NCBI GenBank assembly: GCA_026417995.1 | Contig: JAOACF010000010.1 | Location: 1-35,947 of the forward strand | Direction of reading: 5' to 3' | DNA from: Negativicutes bacterium | Lineage (GTDB): Bacteria; Bacillota; Negativicutes; Sporomusales; JAOACF01 | DNA: 35,947 nucleotides | Part shown: positions 9,026 through 17,895 of the stretch, piece after piece | How the letters are laid out: every line of letters starts with the position of its first letter | Numbering within the stretch: position 1 is the stretch's first letter | Position numbers and translations under genes: made by a program | Notes under the pieces: model-generated | What the model saw: only the letters and a program-made list of their open reading frames with translations | The model's database searches: none | What the model was told of the DNA's origin: nothing

Positions 9026-9379
9026 ATGAAAACCTCACAGAATCATCAACAAATACTAATAAAACTGTGTTTCGGAATACTGCTAATCGCGATTTTACTA
9101 ATGGAATTTGATGCTAGCGTTATAAAAGCCAACAATTCGTATATAGAAAGCAAAGCCTTTATTGAAGTCCGCGTTCAACCGGGAGAATCTGTTTGGTCTA
9201 TAGCATCCAGATATGTTACCGATAAAGACGATGTACGAGAGTTAATTATGGCAATTCGGCAGCGCAACGAGCTTTCTGCCAACGCGGAGATTTTTGCGGG
9301 CCAAACACTTAAAGTACCGATGAAAGCCCATAACCATAGCAATACGATTGTATCTGCAGCCGCAAAAACCGGAAACTGA
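9026..9379 (+). CDS. yneA: LysM-domain membrane-anchored protein, YneA-like SOS cell-division suppressor
   Basis: N-terminal TM, LysM 'VQPGESVWSIASRYVTDKDDVRELIMAIRQRNELSANAEIFAGQTLKVP', divergent from lexA with SOS boxes. Confidence 0.8.
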   Translation: MKTSQNHQQILIKLCFGILLIAILLMEFDASVIKANNSYIESKAFIEVRVQPGESVWSIASRYVTDKDDVRELIMAIRQRNELSANAEIFAGQTLKVPMKAHNHSNTIVSAAAKTGN

Positions 9380-9397
9380 TTATAAATGATATCAAGG

Positions 9398-9425
9398 CCG
9401 CTGAATGAAACGTCAGCGGTCTTTG
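9398..9425 (+). terminator. intrinsic terminator
   Basis: CCGCTGA-N8-TCAGCGG followed by TCTTTGTT. Confidence 0.65.
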
Positions 9426-9666
9426 TTGCATTGTGTAACCTGATACAAAAAGCAATTTATTATAAATTATATCATCTATCGAGTACTTTAAAGCCCTTTT
9501 CTATATACTAATTACGTCCGATAATATCCATTATGTTAAGTTAACCGTAGAGAGGGGTCATTTTTCCATTTCCCCGCGAATAATTATCGCAAAAAAACGC
9601 CAGACATTGCGATTATCTAAACATAACAGCATTATGCGACTTTGTTACTACTAGGGGGCATTTATA

Positions 9667-10121
9667 ATGTTCTGGATAATCCGCTTCATTATTGAATGGT
9701 CTGTTTGGCTCATACTCGCTGACAAAAGCGTTGGCATGAAATTTTCCCTGTAAGTTTTCTGGCTGGACTTTTTGGGGCAACTACTGATATTATAATTAAT
9801 CGCTATCGCCTGTGGCAGTATGACGACCATACCTCTATGTTACCTGAACTGGTGAATACATGGGGACTGTATATGGTTGTGGCATACCTATTCATTCAGT
9901 GGTTACCAGAGCGAAAGACATTCTGGCGAATGTTTAGCTATTGGTTCGTGTGGGTTGGTGCTATGATTATCGTTGAATGGTTGCATTTTAAGACTGGCCA
10001 CATGAAGTATCCTATGTGGTGGACGATTTATCATTCATACTTCGCTAACTGGATACTGTTCTATTTGTTTTACCAGTACCACAAGATTTTTCAGTTTGAG
10101 AGATTATCACAGAAAACTTAG
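9667..10121 (+). pseudogene. CBO0543-family-like membrane protein, frameshifted near 9745-9753
   Basis: ATG 9667 encodes MFWIIRFIIEWSVWLILADKSVGMKFSL*; continuation in the frame of ORF 9837 reads (V)SFLAGLFGATTDIIINRYRLWQYDDHTSMLPELVNTWGLYMVVAYLFIQWLPE...; strong-looking SD before 9667. Confidence 0.65.
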
Positions 10122-10445
10122 TGTAAGCTCAATGCACCAATGTTTTTTCGGCATAACTTAGAATTCGACCGATGGGATGGTGTTACGACGGCGTTCGGTA
10201 ATGGCATTCGTACGCGTCTGCCAGGCAATCAGGAAAACTATCGTTTAAAATTTGTCAGGGGTTGGCAATTTTTCCGCCAACCCTGCTGGTTACTCAAAAT
10301 ATACGGGCTGCTCAGGGCGATGATAAGTTAGCAGAATTAATTTATGCGAAACATTTCTTGCAAGCAGCATAGACTGCTGGATATTGAATTATACTAAAAT
10401 CGTACAACTCCATAAGCATTTACTAAAAAAAGGATGTGATGCAAA

Positions 10446-10586
10446 CTGCCGCTCAAGTCATCGTACAAATCCAGTTCTACCCGGCACCTGTATGATTTTG
10501 CGGAAGAAATTACTGAATTTGCTCCCACAACTGATAGCTTATCCACTTCACAGCAAGCTGCAGCGAAAAATTCATCCCGTTTGTAG
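10446..10586 (+). CDS. possible 46-aa small protein with CTG start
   Basis: AAGGATGTGAT (one mismatch to AAGGAGGTGAT) 5 nt before CTG; reads LPLKSSYKSSSTRHLYDFAEEITEFAPTTDSLSTSQQAAAKNSSRL. Confidence 0.3.
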   Translation: MPLKSSYKSSSTRHLYDFAEEITEFAPTTDSLSTSQQAAAKNSSRL

Positions 10587-10627
10587 TAGCATATGTCCGA
10601 TTAACACAAACAGGTGGGTTGAATGTA

Positions 10628-10828
10628 ATGGACTCCAGGAAAAAAATCCCTTGGCTGAGAAATGATGCCTTTGACCCTGATCTATTGTACGAAGTTGCTG
10701 ATGAAATCTCCCCTCCTCCACATTTTGAAGAGCCGGATCAGCCGGCTGACACTAAGCCCATATCCCGCGATTATATTGCTAATATTGATTACGACTCTTT
10801 CCTCGACGATATGACAATACCCGGTTAA
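10628..10828 (+). CDS. small acidic protein of unknown function
   Basis: AGGTGG SD 10 nt before ATG; followed by a terminator; sits beside coat-like genes. Confidence 0.5.
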   Translation: MDSRKKIPWLRNDAFDPDLLYEVADEISPPPHFEEPDQPADTKPISRDYIANIDYDSFLDDMTIPG

Positions 10829-10838
10829 ATAATCTCTA

Positions 10839-10863
10839 AAAAGGGCCATTAGGCTCTTTTTAA
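10839..10863 (+). terminator. intrinsic terminator
   Basis: AAAAGGGCC-ATTA-GGCTCTTTT. Confidence 0.7.
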
Positions 10864-10883
10864 GCTTTAAACAGAATAATCCT

Positions 10884-10924
10884 CCCTGTGTTCATACATA
10901 TTACAAATAAGGACACAGGGGGTG
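10884..10924 (+). promoter_or_regulatory. 5'UTR hairpin that could mask the SD of the 10930 CDS
   Basis: CCCTGTGT (10884-10891) complementary to ACACAGGG (10913-10920), directly abutting GGTGAT SD. Confidence 0.45.
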
Positions 10925-10929
10925 ATCTT

Positions 10930-11139
10930 ATGGAAATCTTGACCAGCAAGGAAAAAGCGTATCTGAAAGAAGCAGTCCAGTTCGAAAATCTTTTTGTCGC
11001 CAAGTGCAACATTTATGCTGATCAGTGTCAAGATGAAGGTTTAAAGGTAGCTCTGTTTGAGATGTCAAAAACCAAACGCAATAATGCCAACCGACTCAAA
11101 CATGTTTTAAACCAAATGTTGCCTACTAACTATCAGTAA
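10930..11139 (+). CDS. small helical protein, probable spore-coat-associated
   Basis: ATG 10930 after GGGGGTGAT; 'LTSKEKAYLKEAVQFENLFVAKCNIYADQCQDEGLKVALFEMSKTKRNNANRLKHVLNQML'; paired with CotF-like gene. Confidence 0.7.
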   Translation: MEILTSKEKAYLKEAVQFENLFVAKCNIYADQCQDEGLKVALFEMSKTKRNNANRLKHVLNQMLPTNYQ

Positions 11140-11153
11140 TATGGAGGTCGGCC

Positions 11154-11537
11154 ATGGCCAACATCAAGTATTCACAATCGAAGGGAAACAGGTTATCCGA
11201 TCGGGATATGCTCTTGGATTTGCTAGCGACCGAGAAGTACATGTCCCATTTCTATGATCATGCAGTTATGGAAAGTTCAACTGATTTAGTCCGCAATACC
11301 TTCCAAACACTCCAACAGCGCACTCAGGACAGTGCATACAAAATCTATCAGACAATGCTTCAGAACGGCTGGTACAGTACTGACAAACAAACTAAAGCCG
11401 GCGGACGCAAGGTCAGTCGCAACGACGGCAAGGGTAGCATGCCGCTAAATCCAGGCTTTAATGGCACGTTTCGCGGCAAAACCGGAATCAAGTCATACCG
11501 TCCCCGCTATATTGAACATTATAATACCCCCCAGTAG
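11154..11537 (+). CDS. spore coat protein, CotF-like
   Basis: CotF-like 'LSDRDMLLDLLATEKYMSHFYDHAVMESSTDLVRNTFQTLQQRTQDSAYKIYQTMLQNGWY'. Confidence 0.85.
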   Translation: MANIKYSQSKGNRLSDRDMLLDLLATEKYMSHFYDHAVMESSTDLVRNTFQTLQQRTQDSAYKIYQTMLQNGWYSTDKQTKAGGRKVSRNDGKGSMPLNPGFNGTFRGKTGIKSYRPRYIEHYNTPQ

Positions 11538-11540
11538 CAG

Positions 11541-11566
11541 AAAAACCAGGAGAAATCCTGGTTTTT
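11541..11566. terminator. bidirectional intrinsic terminator with GAAA tetraloop
   Basis: AAAAACCAGGA-GAAA-TCCTGGTTTTT between convergent genes. Confidence 0.9.
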
Positions 11567-11568
11567 CG

Positions 11569-12579
11569 CTATAGCACAATATTTAAGGCATCAAGTACAT
11601 GATCAATCCGGTTAAAGATAGTTACTTGCTCAGAGCCGGCAAATAAAAGCCCTACTGCATAATTATCTTCGGTTAAGATCAGCGAGCCGCTATCTCCCGG
11701 CAAGCTCATAGGACCGGCAATCACCTGATCGGTAAATAGACCATACTCGCGGCTAGTCATAAAAACTTTAACCGTGACATCCACTGCTATGATAATGCTA
11801 TAGGTCAAACCTGTGCTGCGGCCGCTTTTTTTCACCGGCATGGCAAGCTGAGGCTCTTTAATTCCTGCCAATGCCCCAACTTCAATAATTTCGGGGTGTA
11901 TGGCATCGGGATCCGTCGGTTTGGCAACAGCACAGTCAACCAAATTTACTTTTTCATTGGCGCGCAGTACCTGAATACGGTATTGGGGCTTGACATAACC
12001 GATACATATATTAAGCGTGCGCTCAAACACGCTTGCTATCTTGCACTGGGGTTTTGCTAATTCTCGCTGCAAGGGGATAAATCGTTCTAAATAGCCAAGT
12101 ACGGTTTTCTCACAATCTCCTCCATCAAAAATTCCCGGCTGCAAAATGGGATCTCCTAGTTGTGCACGGCCGTCAACACCGTCAGTTAAATTTGCAAGTA
12201 CATGGTTGTTGGATAAAATGAGGGGTAATCCTGTGCTGCGATCTTTAACAACTGCACCGAATGTTCCCGCTGATATTTTATAATGCCCAACGCTCATTCC
12301 CGGCTGGGCAGGCCGCCGAAACTTTGTCCGTTCGTTAAAAAAACGGATGTCGCCCACTTCAATTACATCGGTCATAGTACCGTCAACTTTTTTGGGAATT
12401 ATATGCCTCCGGCTAAGTTCCGCTTTGCCGTGTTTTTTGCGAACCAATACGACTACTGCTTTTTCCCCGGTATCCTTTCCCCTGACCCATTTATGACCTT
12501 GACCAACGCCGACAATGTTTTCATCAATTCCGCTTAGCTCCCGGAATAACGGCAACGATATTCGCCTTTGCACTTCCAT
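11569..12579 (-). CDS. trypsin-fold (Nal1-like) serine protease-like protein
   Basis: candidate triad: SNNHVLAN (His), NLVDCAVA (Asp), LPGDSGSLIL (Ser). Confidence 0.75.
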   Translation of the reverse strand: MEVQRRISLPLFRELSGIDENIVGVGQGHKWVRGKDTGEKAVVVLVRKKHGKAELSRRHIIPKKVDGTMTDVIEVGDIRFFNERTKFRRPAQPGMSVGHYKISAGTFGAVVKDRSTGLPLILSNNHVLANLTDGVDGRAQLGDPILQPGIFDGGDCEKTVLGYLERFIPLQRELAKPQCKIASVFERTLNICIGYVKPQYRIQVLRANEKVNLVDCAVAKPTDPDAIHPEIIEVGALAGIKEPQLAMPVKKSGRSTGLTYSIIIAVDVTVKVFMTSREYGLFTDQVIAGPMSLPGDSGSLILTEDNYAVGLLFAGSEQVTIFNRIDHVLDALNIVL

Positions 12580-12634
12580 GCCCCCTACATATCATTTCTA
12601 TTTTATGATATGCGCATTAAACAGCCGGGGAGCC

Positions 12635-13555
12635 TTATGTTCCGATGTCAGCCTTGATCTGATTAACCGCGCTGCGGGCGGCCATTTCGCCTCGCTCTAC
12701 GTATAGCATAAATCGGCGCTTGTCTTTAGAACTTATGTCTTGGGTAGCCGGCCGAATCACAATATCCGAGTAATGCTCTCCTTTCAATAGCGTAACTTCC
12801 CGGTTCATAATATCAATGCATTGCATTAATATTTCTCCCACGGTATTAATCTGATAATTAGGAGAACCGTCATAGCCCAAATCAACGCCGATAATATACT
12901 CGGCGCCCATCTGTCTTAATATATCGCTTGGCAAGTTATTTTTTACCGCACCGTCAACAAGGGTCATGCCTTTATACTTTTTGGGAAAAAACACCCCTGG
13001 TATCGAAATGCTGGCTCGTACGGCGTCAACCAGACGAGTATTATGAAAATATTTGGCATTTAATATTTTGCGAAACGACGGCAGCGGTGTCGTGAAAAAC
13101 ACCGTGTCGCCTGTGTTAAGATCGACGGCGGTGATAGCAACGGGAATGCGCGTATTTCTTACCGTACAGTCCTGCCACCATGTACCCAAATACTGCTCAA
13201 TTTTATCTCCTTTAATAAAGCCCTGCGGTAGTGACGACCAGCGCATTTTAAAAAAGGTTTTAACGCCATGTTTGATAATTTCCGAAACAGGCAGCTTAAA
13301 ATCAATTAACTCATTAAGCTTTAGGCGGTCAAGCTCAGCTTTCATATCAGAGGGGCTGTACCCGGAAGCATAGAGAGCCGCCACAATTGCCCCGGCACTG
13401 GTACCGGCGATCAAGTCTATGGGAATCTTATAGTCACAAAGAACTTTTAAGACCCCGATATGCGCCGCTCCGCGCGGACCGCCGCCGCTAAGCGCCAAAC
13501 CGACCCGCGGGCGGTTTGGCGGTCGCTTTTTTGGGAAATGTTTCAATTTTATCAC
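12635..13555 (-). CDS. patatin-like phospholipase (RssA-type)
   Basis: GGGPRG oxyanion loop, GTSAG nucleophile elbow, LVDGAV Asp motif. Confidence 0.93.
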   Translation of the reverse strand: MIKLKHFPKKRPPNRPRVGLALSGGGPRGAAHIGVLKVLCDYKIPIDLIAGTSAGAIVAALYASGYSPSDMKAELDRLKLNELIDFKLPVSEIIKHGVKTFFKMRWSSLPQGFIKGDKIEQYLGTWWQDCTVRNTRIPVAITAVDLNTGDTVFFTTPLPSFRKILNAKYFHNTRLVDAVRASISIPGVFFPKKYKGMTLVDGAVKNNLPSDILRQMGAEYIIGVDLGYDGSPNYQINTVGEILMQCIDIMNREVTLLKGEHYSDIVIRPATQDISSKDKRRFMLYVERGEMAARSAVNQIKADIGT

Positions 13556-13563
13556 CCCACAGT

Positions 13564-13596
13564 TACCCTAATGTATTTTATGAACACATTAGGGTA
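13564..13596. repeat. 11-bp perfect dyad upstream of patatin gene
   Basis: TACCCTAATGT-N11-ACATTAGGGTA. Confidence 0.7.
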
Positions 13597-13606
13597 GCCG
13601 GTGAAA

Positions 13607-13635
13607 AAAATAACCGTCTCCAAAAGACGGCTATT
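13607..13635 (-). terminator. intrinsic terminator of the GGDEF gene
   Basis: on - strand AGCCGTCT-TTTGG-AGACGGTTATTTTTTT. Confidence 0.8.
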
Positions 13636-13646
13636 GAAAATTCTCA

Positions 13647-15137
13647 TTAATAACGTTGCTCCGCACCTAACGAAAAATCTAACCCAAAGATACGTACACA
13701 GTTTTTGCTCATGCTTTTTGCTGCATATAGCGCCTTATCAGCGTGATCAATTAATTCTTCGGCAGTAGAAGCATCAGAGGGATACTCCGCTACTCCTACA
13801 CTCACCGTAAGTGTGCCGCCCGGTTGGGTTTGTTTATTCGGGAATGGATATTTTTCAACATTAAACCGGATCCGCTCAGCAATGATCCGTGCTTCGCCGA
13901 GAGTGGTTTCCGGGCAAAGGACTACAAACTCCTCACCCCCGTAACGAGCAACAATATCCACATCCCTGACGGAATCGCGAATAACTGTGGCAACGCTTCG
14001 CAATACTTCATCACCCATACGGTGGCCATAGGTGTCATTATACCGTTTATAATTATCAATATCAATCATGAGCAAAGCTAACGGACGTTCATAGCGTAAA
14101 GCCCGCTTAACCTCCATGTCTAGGGCCGAACGGAAATACCGATAATTGGACAATCCGGTAAGGCTGTCAGTAACCGCCTGCATCTGGACATCGGCCACAT
14201 GCGTGGCATGAGCAATGGTAAGGGCAATTTGGCTGGCCAAAGACCGCAAGAGGTCAAGATCATATTTATTCATAATTTTACCCGCAGGTGTTTCTACATC
14301 CATGACGCCAATAACGCGATCATTGACGATTAGTGGCACCGCTACTTCGCTGGCACCCTGACTGGTTCCTGGAATATACCGGGGGGCGCACGTCACGTCC
14401 GGCACATAAACCAGTTCTCGCAATCGGCATGCGTATCCGATTACGCCTTGTGATATATGTACCCGGATATTGTCTCGGTACCCGCGATGGGCCATAATCC
14501 GCAGTTCCTGAGTTTCTTCCTCCAGCAGAAAAATAGCGGCATTGATAAATCCTAATTCGTGCGTCAAACCATCGACGATTTCTGCCAGAACTTCAGTCAA
14601 AATCACCGTTCGCTGTACGACCGAAGTAATCCGGTACAGCGCGGCGAGTTTTCGGTGGGCCTGTTCCAAATCCATGAACTGAAAGTCGAGATTGGACATT
14701 GCTATACAAAGCTCACGGTTAACTACGTCATGCTGTTCGCAAATCGTGTTGAATTCTTCCTCAATCAACACACTCTCGGTAATGTTTTGCACAAAAGCGA
14801 TAAAGCTGTTAGCTTCTGCCGCCGGCGCTAAATGCCACTTGAAGTATTCGGTTAACCCTCGGGGCGATACATAACAGATTTTGGGGATAACGACCAGTTT
14901 TGCTCCTTCCAGACAATTCTGTTGCGCCCCACACACTATGTTAGTATTTTGTTCACCAAATAGCCGATACATAATCTTGCTAAACGACTTTCCTATCAAT
15001 CGCTGCCGTTTGGCAATCCCCAGACCTGTCATCTGAATTTCACGAATGTTCCCATCTCCGCCTATCAGTATAAAAGCCGACGGAACAGCATCCTTAACCA
15101 GGTTCAGGAAGCTTTCATATAGGAGTTCGTTAGCCAT
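13647..15137 (-). CDS. PAS-GAF-GGDEF diguanylate cyclase
   Basis: GGDEF-class motif ARYGGEEF, I-site RDVD five residues upstream, GAF-like middle domain, PAS-like N-terminus; start refined to ATG 15137. Confidence 0.92.
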   Translation of the reverse strand: MANELLYESFLNLVKDAVPSAFILIGGDGNIREIQMTGLGIAKRQRLIGKSFSKIMYRLFGEQNTNIVCGAQQNCLEGAKLVVIPKICYVSPRGLTEYFKWHLAPAAEANSFIAFVQNITESVLIEEEFNTICEQHDVVNRELCIAMSNLDFQFMDLEQAHRKLAALYRITSVVQRTVILTEVLAEIVDGLTHELGFINAAIFLLEEETQELRIMAHRGYRDNIRVHISQGVIGYACRLRELVYVPDVTCAPRYIPGTSQGASEVAVPLIVNDRVIGVMDVETPAGKIMNKYDLDLLRSLASQIALTIAHATHVADVQMQAVTDSLTGLSNYRYFRSALDMEVKRALRYERPLALLMIDIDNYKRYNDTYGHRMGDEVLRSVATVIRDSVRDVDIVARYGGEEFVVLCPETTLGEARIIAERIRFNVEKYPFPNKQTQPGGTLTVSVGVAEYPSDASTAEELIDHADKALYAAKSMSKNCVRIFGLDFSLGAEQRY

Positions 15138-15244
15138 TAACATCACCCTAGTAGTTACGAGTATATACTGAAATTCGCTGTCAGTAGACAATTTCCTGCA
15201 TAACTTCCAAAAACTTAGATTATTGTACTGTTTGTCGGATATTG

Positions 15245-15278
15245 CAAAAAAAGACCTATCCTCGTCAGGATAAGTCTT
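15245..15278 (-). terminator. intrinsic terminator
   Basis: AAGACCTATCCT-CGTC-AGGATAAGTCTT with T-tract on - strand. Confidence 0.85.
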
Positions 15279-15287
15279 CTGCGTATA

Positions 15288-15824
15288 TTAGCATTTGATA
15301 TAGGAAGCGCCGCGTTCGATTGCCCGCTCATTGATTTCCAGCAGATCAGGTTTTTGGGCAAACATTTTGGCAAACGCCTTATTGACTGATTGCGAATTCA
15401 CCGTTCCGGTTGCAGCGATCAAAGCGCCAAGCACAACCATATTGGCGACCTTACTGTTGCCAAGTTCCGCAGCCACATCGTTAGCCGGTATTTGATACAC
15501 TTTAACATCGCTACGAGCTACGGTACGCTCAATCAATGAACTGTTTATAATGATAACTCCTCCCGGCTGAACCATAGGTTCAAACTTGTCAAGTGACGGA
15601 AGGTTCATTGCTACCAGTGCAGTAGGCTCCGTTACGATAGGAGCGCCGATTGGCTCGTCGGAAACGATAACCGAGCAGTTTGCTGTACCGCCCCGCATCT
15701 CCGGACCATAGGACGGGATCCACGACACTTGTTTGTTCTCCAGCATTCCTGCATATGTCAGCAGCTGCCCGATCAGCATGACACCCTGACCGCCAAATCC
15801 TGCCATAATAATTTCCGATGTCAT
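15288..15824 (-). CDS. 2-oxoacid:ferredoxin oxidoreductase gamma subunit
   Basis: [46 protein letters not shown]. Confidence 0.93.
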   Translation of the reverse strand: MTSEIIMAGFGGQGVMLIGQLLTYAGMLENKQVSWIPSYGPEMRGGTANCSVIVSDEPIGAPIVTEPTALVAMNLPSLDKFEPMVQPGGVIIINSSLIERTVARSDVKVYQIPANDVAAELGNSKVANMVVLGALIAATGTVNSQSVNKAFAKMFAQKPDLLEINERAIERGASYIKC

Positions 15825-16573
15825 TTTGCCACCCCCTCCGGTGCCTTAAATTGGCCAAGCGGATAATACGGAATCATTTTTTGCTCCAGCCAGGCTGCAG
15901 CTTCGAGCGGCGACATACCCCAGTTGGTCGGACAGGTAGATAAAATCTCTACCATGGAAAAGCCGTGTCCGTTGATCTGGATTTCAAAGGCTTTCTTAAT
16001 TGCTGCCTTGGCTTTAGCCATATTGGCCGGATTATTTACTGCTACACGTGCAATAAACGAGGCTCCATCTAAAGTAGCCAACATCTCTGACATCCGGATA
16101 GGCATTCCGGCGCTATCGGCATTCCTTCCGTATGGCGAGGTATTGGTAACTTGCTCGATTAGACTGGTCGGGGCCATTTGCCCCCCAGTCATACCATAAA
16201 TTGCATTGTTTACGAAAATGGTAGTAATCTTTTCACCTCGAGCTGCTGCATGGACAATTTCAGCGCAACCAATTGCGGCTAAATCGCCGTCCCCCTGATA
16301 CGTAAATACCACTGTGTCGGGCTGCGACCTTTTTATGCCGGTTGCGACCGCAGGAGCGCGTCCATGTGCAGCTTCAAACATGTCACAGTTGAAATACTCA
16401 TAGGCAAGAACTGAGCATCCTACCGGCGCCACTCCAATGGTCTTATCTCTGACATCGAGTTCATCGATCACCTCGGCTACTAAGCGGTGGATAATGCCAT
16501 GGTGGCAACCGGGACAATAGTGAAAAGCAACATCCTTCAGCGACTGGGGCCGGGAAAACAATTTTTCCGCCAT
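15821..16573 (-). CDS. 2-oxoacid:ferredoxin oxidoreductase beta (TPP) subunit
   Basis: [17 protein letters not shown]...[19 protein letters not shown]-binding region. Confidence 0.93.
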   Translation of the reverse strand: MAEKLFSRPQSLKDVAFHYCPGCHHGIIHRLVAEVIDELDVRDKTIGVAPVGCSVLAYEYFNCDMFEAAHGRAPAVATGIKRSQPDTVVFTYQGDGDLAAIGCAEIVHAAARGEKITTIFVNNAIYGMTGGQMAPTSLIEQVTNTSPYGRNADSAGMPIRMSEMLATLDGASFIARVAVNNPANMAKAKAAIKKAFEIQINGHGFSMVEILSTCPTNWGMSPLEAAAWLEQKMIPYYPLGQFKAPEGVAK

Positions 16574-16574
16574 A

Positions 16575-17642
16575 TCAGTTCCCCCCTCTTTCTTTAAGGG
16601 TTTTTACTATCTGCTCATATACTGCTTTAGGACTGGGTATCATGCCGCCCGTCCGCCCGTAGAAAGCCACCGGCCTTACGCCGTTAACCGCCAGCCGGAC
16701 ATCTTCCACCATCTGTCCGGCGCTAAGCTCGACTGCCAAAAATGCTTTTGCCGTTTTGGCATATTTCGCAAACGGTGCAGCAGGAAACGGCCATAGTGTT
16801 TGCGGGCGAATTAAGCCAACCTTGTAACTTTCGCTTCTGGCTTTTTCCATAGCCGAACGGGCAATCCTTGAGGTAATGCCATACGCAACTAGAATTAGAT
16901 CAGCATCTTCAGTATATAGCTCTTCCCACCGGGTTTCATTTTTCTGAATGGCGGCGTATTTTTGCTGAAGATGGATATTATGTTGTTCAAGCTTCTCGGG
17001 CTGCAAATGCAGTGAATTGATAATATTGGGTTGAGTACGACCCCGCATGCCATTAGCCGCCCATGCCTTAATAGAGGGGACTGTATCAGTAGCCTTGAAC
17101 TCAACAGGTTCCATCATTTGACCCAAAGCGCCATCGCCAAGCAACATAACCGGATTACGATATTGATCCGCCAGATCGAAGGCTTGAATCGTCATGTCTA
17201 CAATTTCCTGAACAGAATTAGGGGCCAGCACGATATTGCGGTAATCGCCATGCCCACCGCCTTTAGTAGCCTGGAAATAATCGGCCTGTCCAGGCTGAAT
17301 GCCTCCCAAGCCTGGCCCGCCGCGCATAATGTTGACAATAACGCAAGGTAGCTCAGCGCCGGCGATATAGGAAATACCTTCTTGCTTTAAGCTAATGCCC
17401 GGACTGGAGGAGGACGTCATAACTCTGACACCTGTCCCTGCCGCACCGTAGACCATATTAATGGCTGCCACTTCACTTTCCGCCTGCAGAAAAACTCCTC
17501 CGACCTGCGGCATGCGTTTCGCCATGTATTCGGTAAGTTCGGTCTGCGGGGTTATCGGATAGCCGAAATAGCGCCGGCAACCGGCAACGATTGCTGCTTC
17601 CCCAATCGCCTCATTGCCTTTCATGAGTATTTTCTCCGCCAT
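16575..17642 (-). CDS. 2-oxoacid:ferredoxin oxidoreductase alpha subunit (VorB/KorA-type)
   Basis: [45 protein letters not shown]. Confidence 0.93.
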   Translation of the reverse strand: MAEKILMKGNEAIGEAAIVAGCRRYFGYPITPQTELTEYMAKRMPQVGGVFLQAESEVAAINMVYGAAGTGVRVMTSSSSPGISLKQEGISYIAGAELPCVIVNIMRGGPGLGGIQPGQADYFQATKGGGHGDYRNIVLAPNSVQEIVDMTIQAFDLADQYRNPVMLLGDGALGQMMEPVEFKATDTVPSIKAWAANGMRGRTQPNIINSLHLQPEKLEQHNIHLQQKYAAIQKNETRWEELYTEDADLILVAYGITSRIARSAMEKARSESYKVGLIRPQTLWPFPAAPFAKYAKTAKAFLAVELSAGQMVEDVRLAVNGVRPVAFYGRTGGMIPSPKAVYEQIVKTLKERGGN

Positions 17643-17658
17643 GTAAAGTCAACTCCTC

Positions 17659-17862
17659 TCACTTATGGATTTCAATAACAACATCCGGACAGGCTTTGGC
17701 ACACAGTGCACAGCCGATACATTTCGCATCATCGGAACATGTGGCCGGTTTGTAGCCTTTGCTGTTAAAGCGGTTAGCAATAACAACTATTTTTTTGGGA
17801 CAAACAGCGGTACACAATTCACAGCCTTTACATCTTTCTTCGTTAAACACCGGTTTAGGCAT
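17659..17862 (-). CDS. 2-oxoacid:ferredoxin oxidoreductase delta subunit, 2x[4Fe-4S] ferredoxin
   Basis: CKGCELCTAVCP and CIGCALCAKACP. Confidence 0.93.
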   Translation of the reverse strand: MPKPVFNEERCKGCELCTAVCPKKIVVIANRFNSKGYKPATCSDDAKCIGCALCAKACPDVVIEIHK

Positions 17863-17895
17863 GCTGATATCCTCCTTAACTGTCTTAATAACATA

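Noticed and set aside
10140-10331. 63-aa ORF after the frameshifted CBO0543-like gene
   Set aside because: No SD, overlaps a strong hairpin, no family resemblance; likely non-coding
10384-10665. 93-aa ORF upstream of the small acidic protein
   Set aside because: Composition unconvincing and it overlaps better-supported frames (10446..10586 and 10628..10828)
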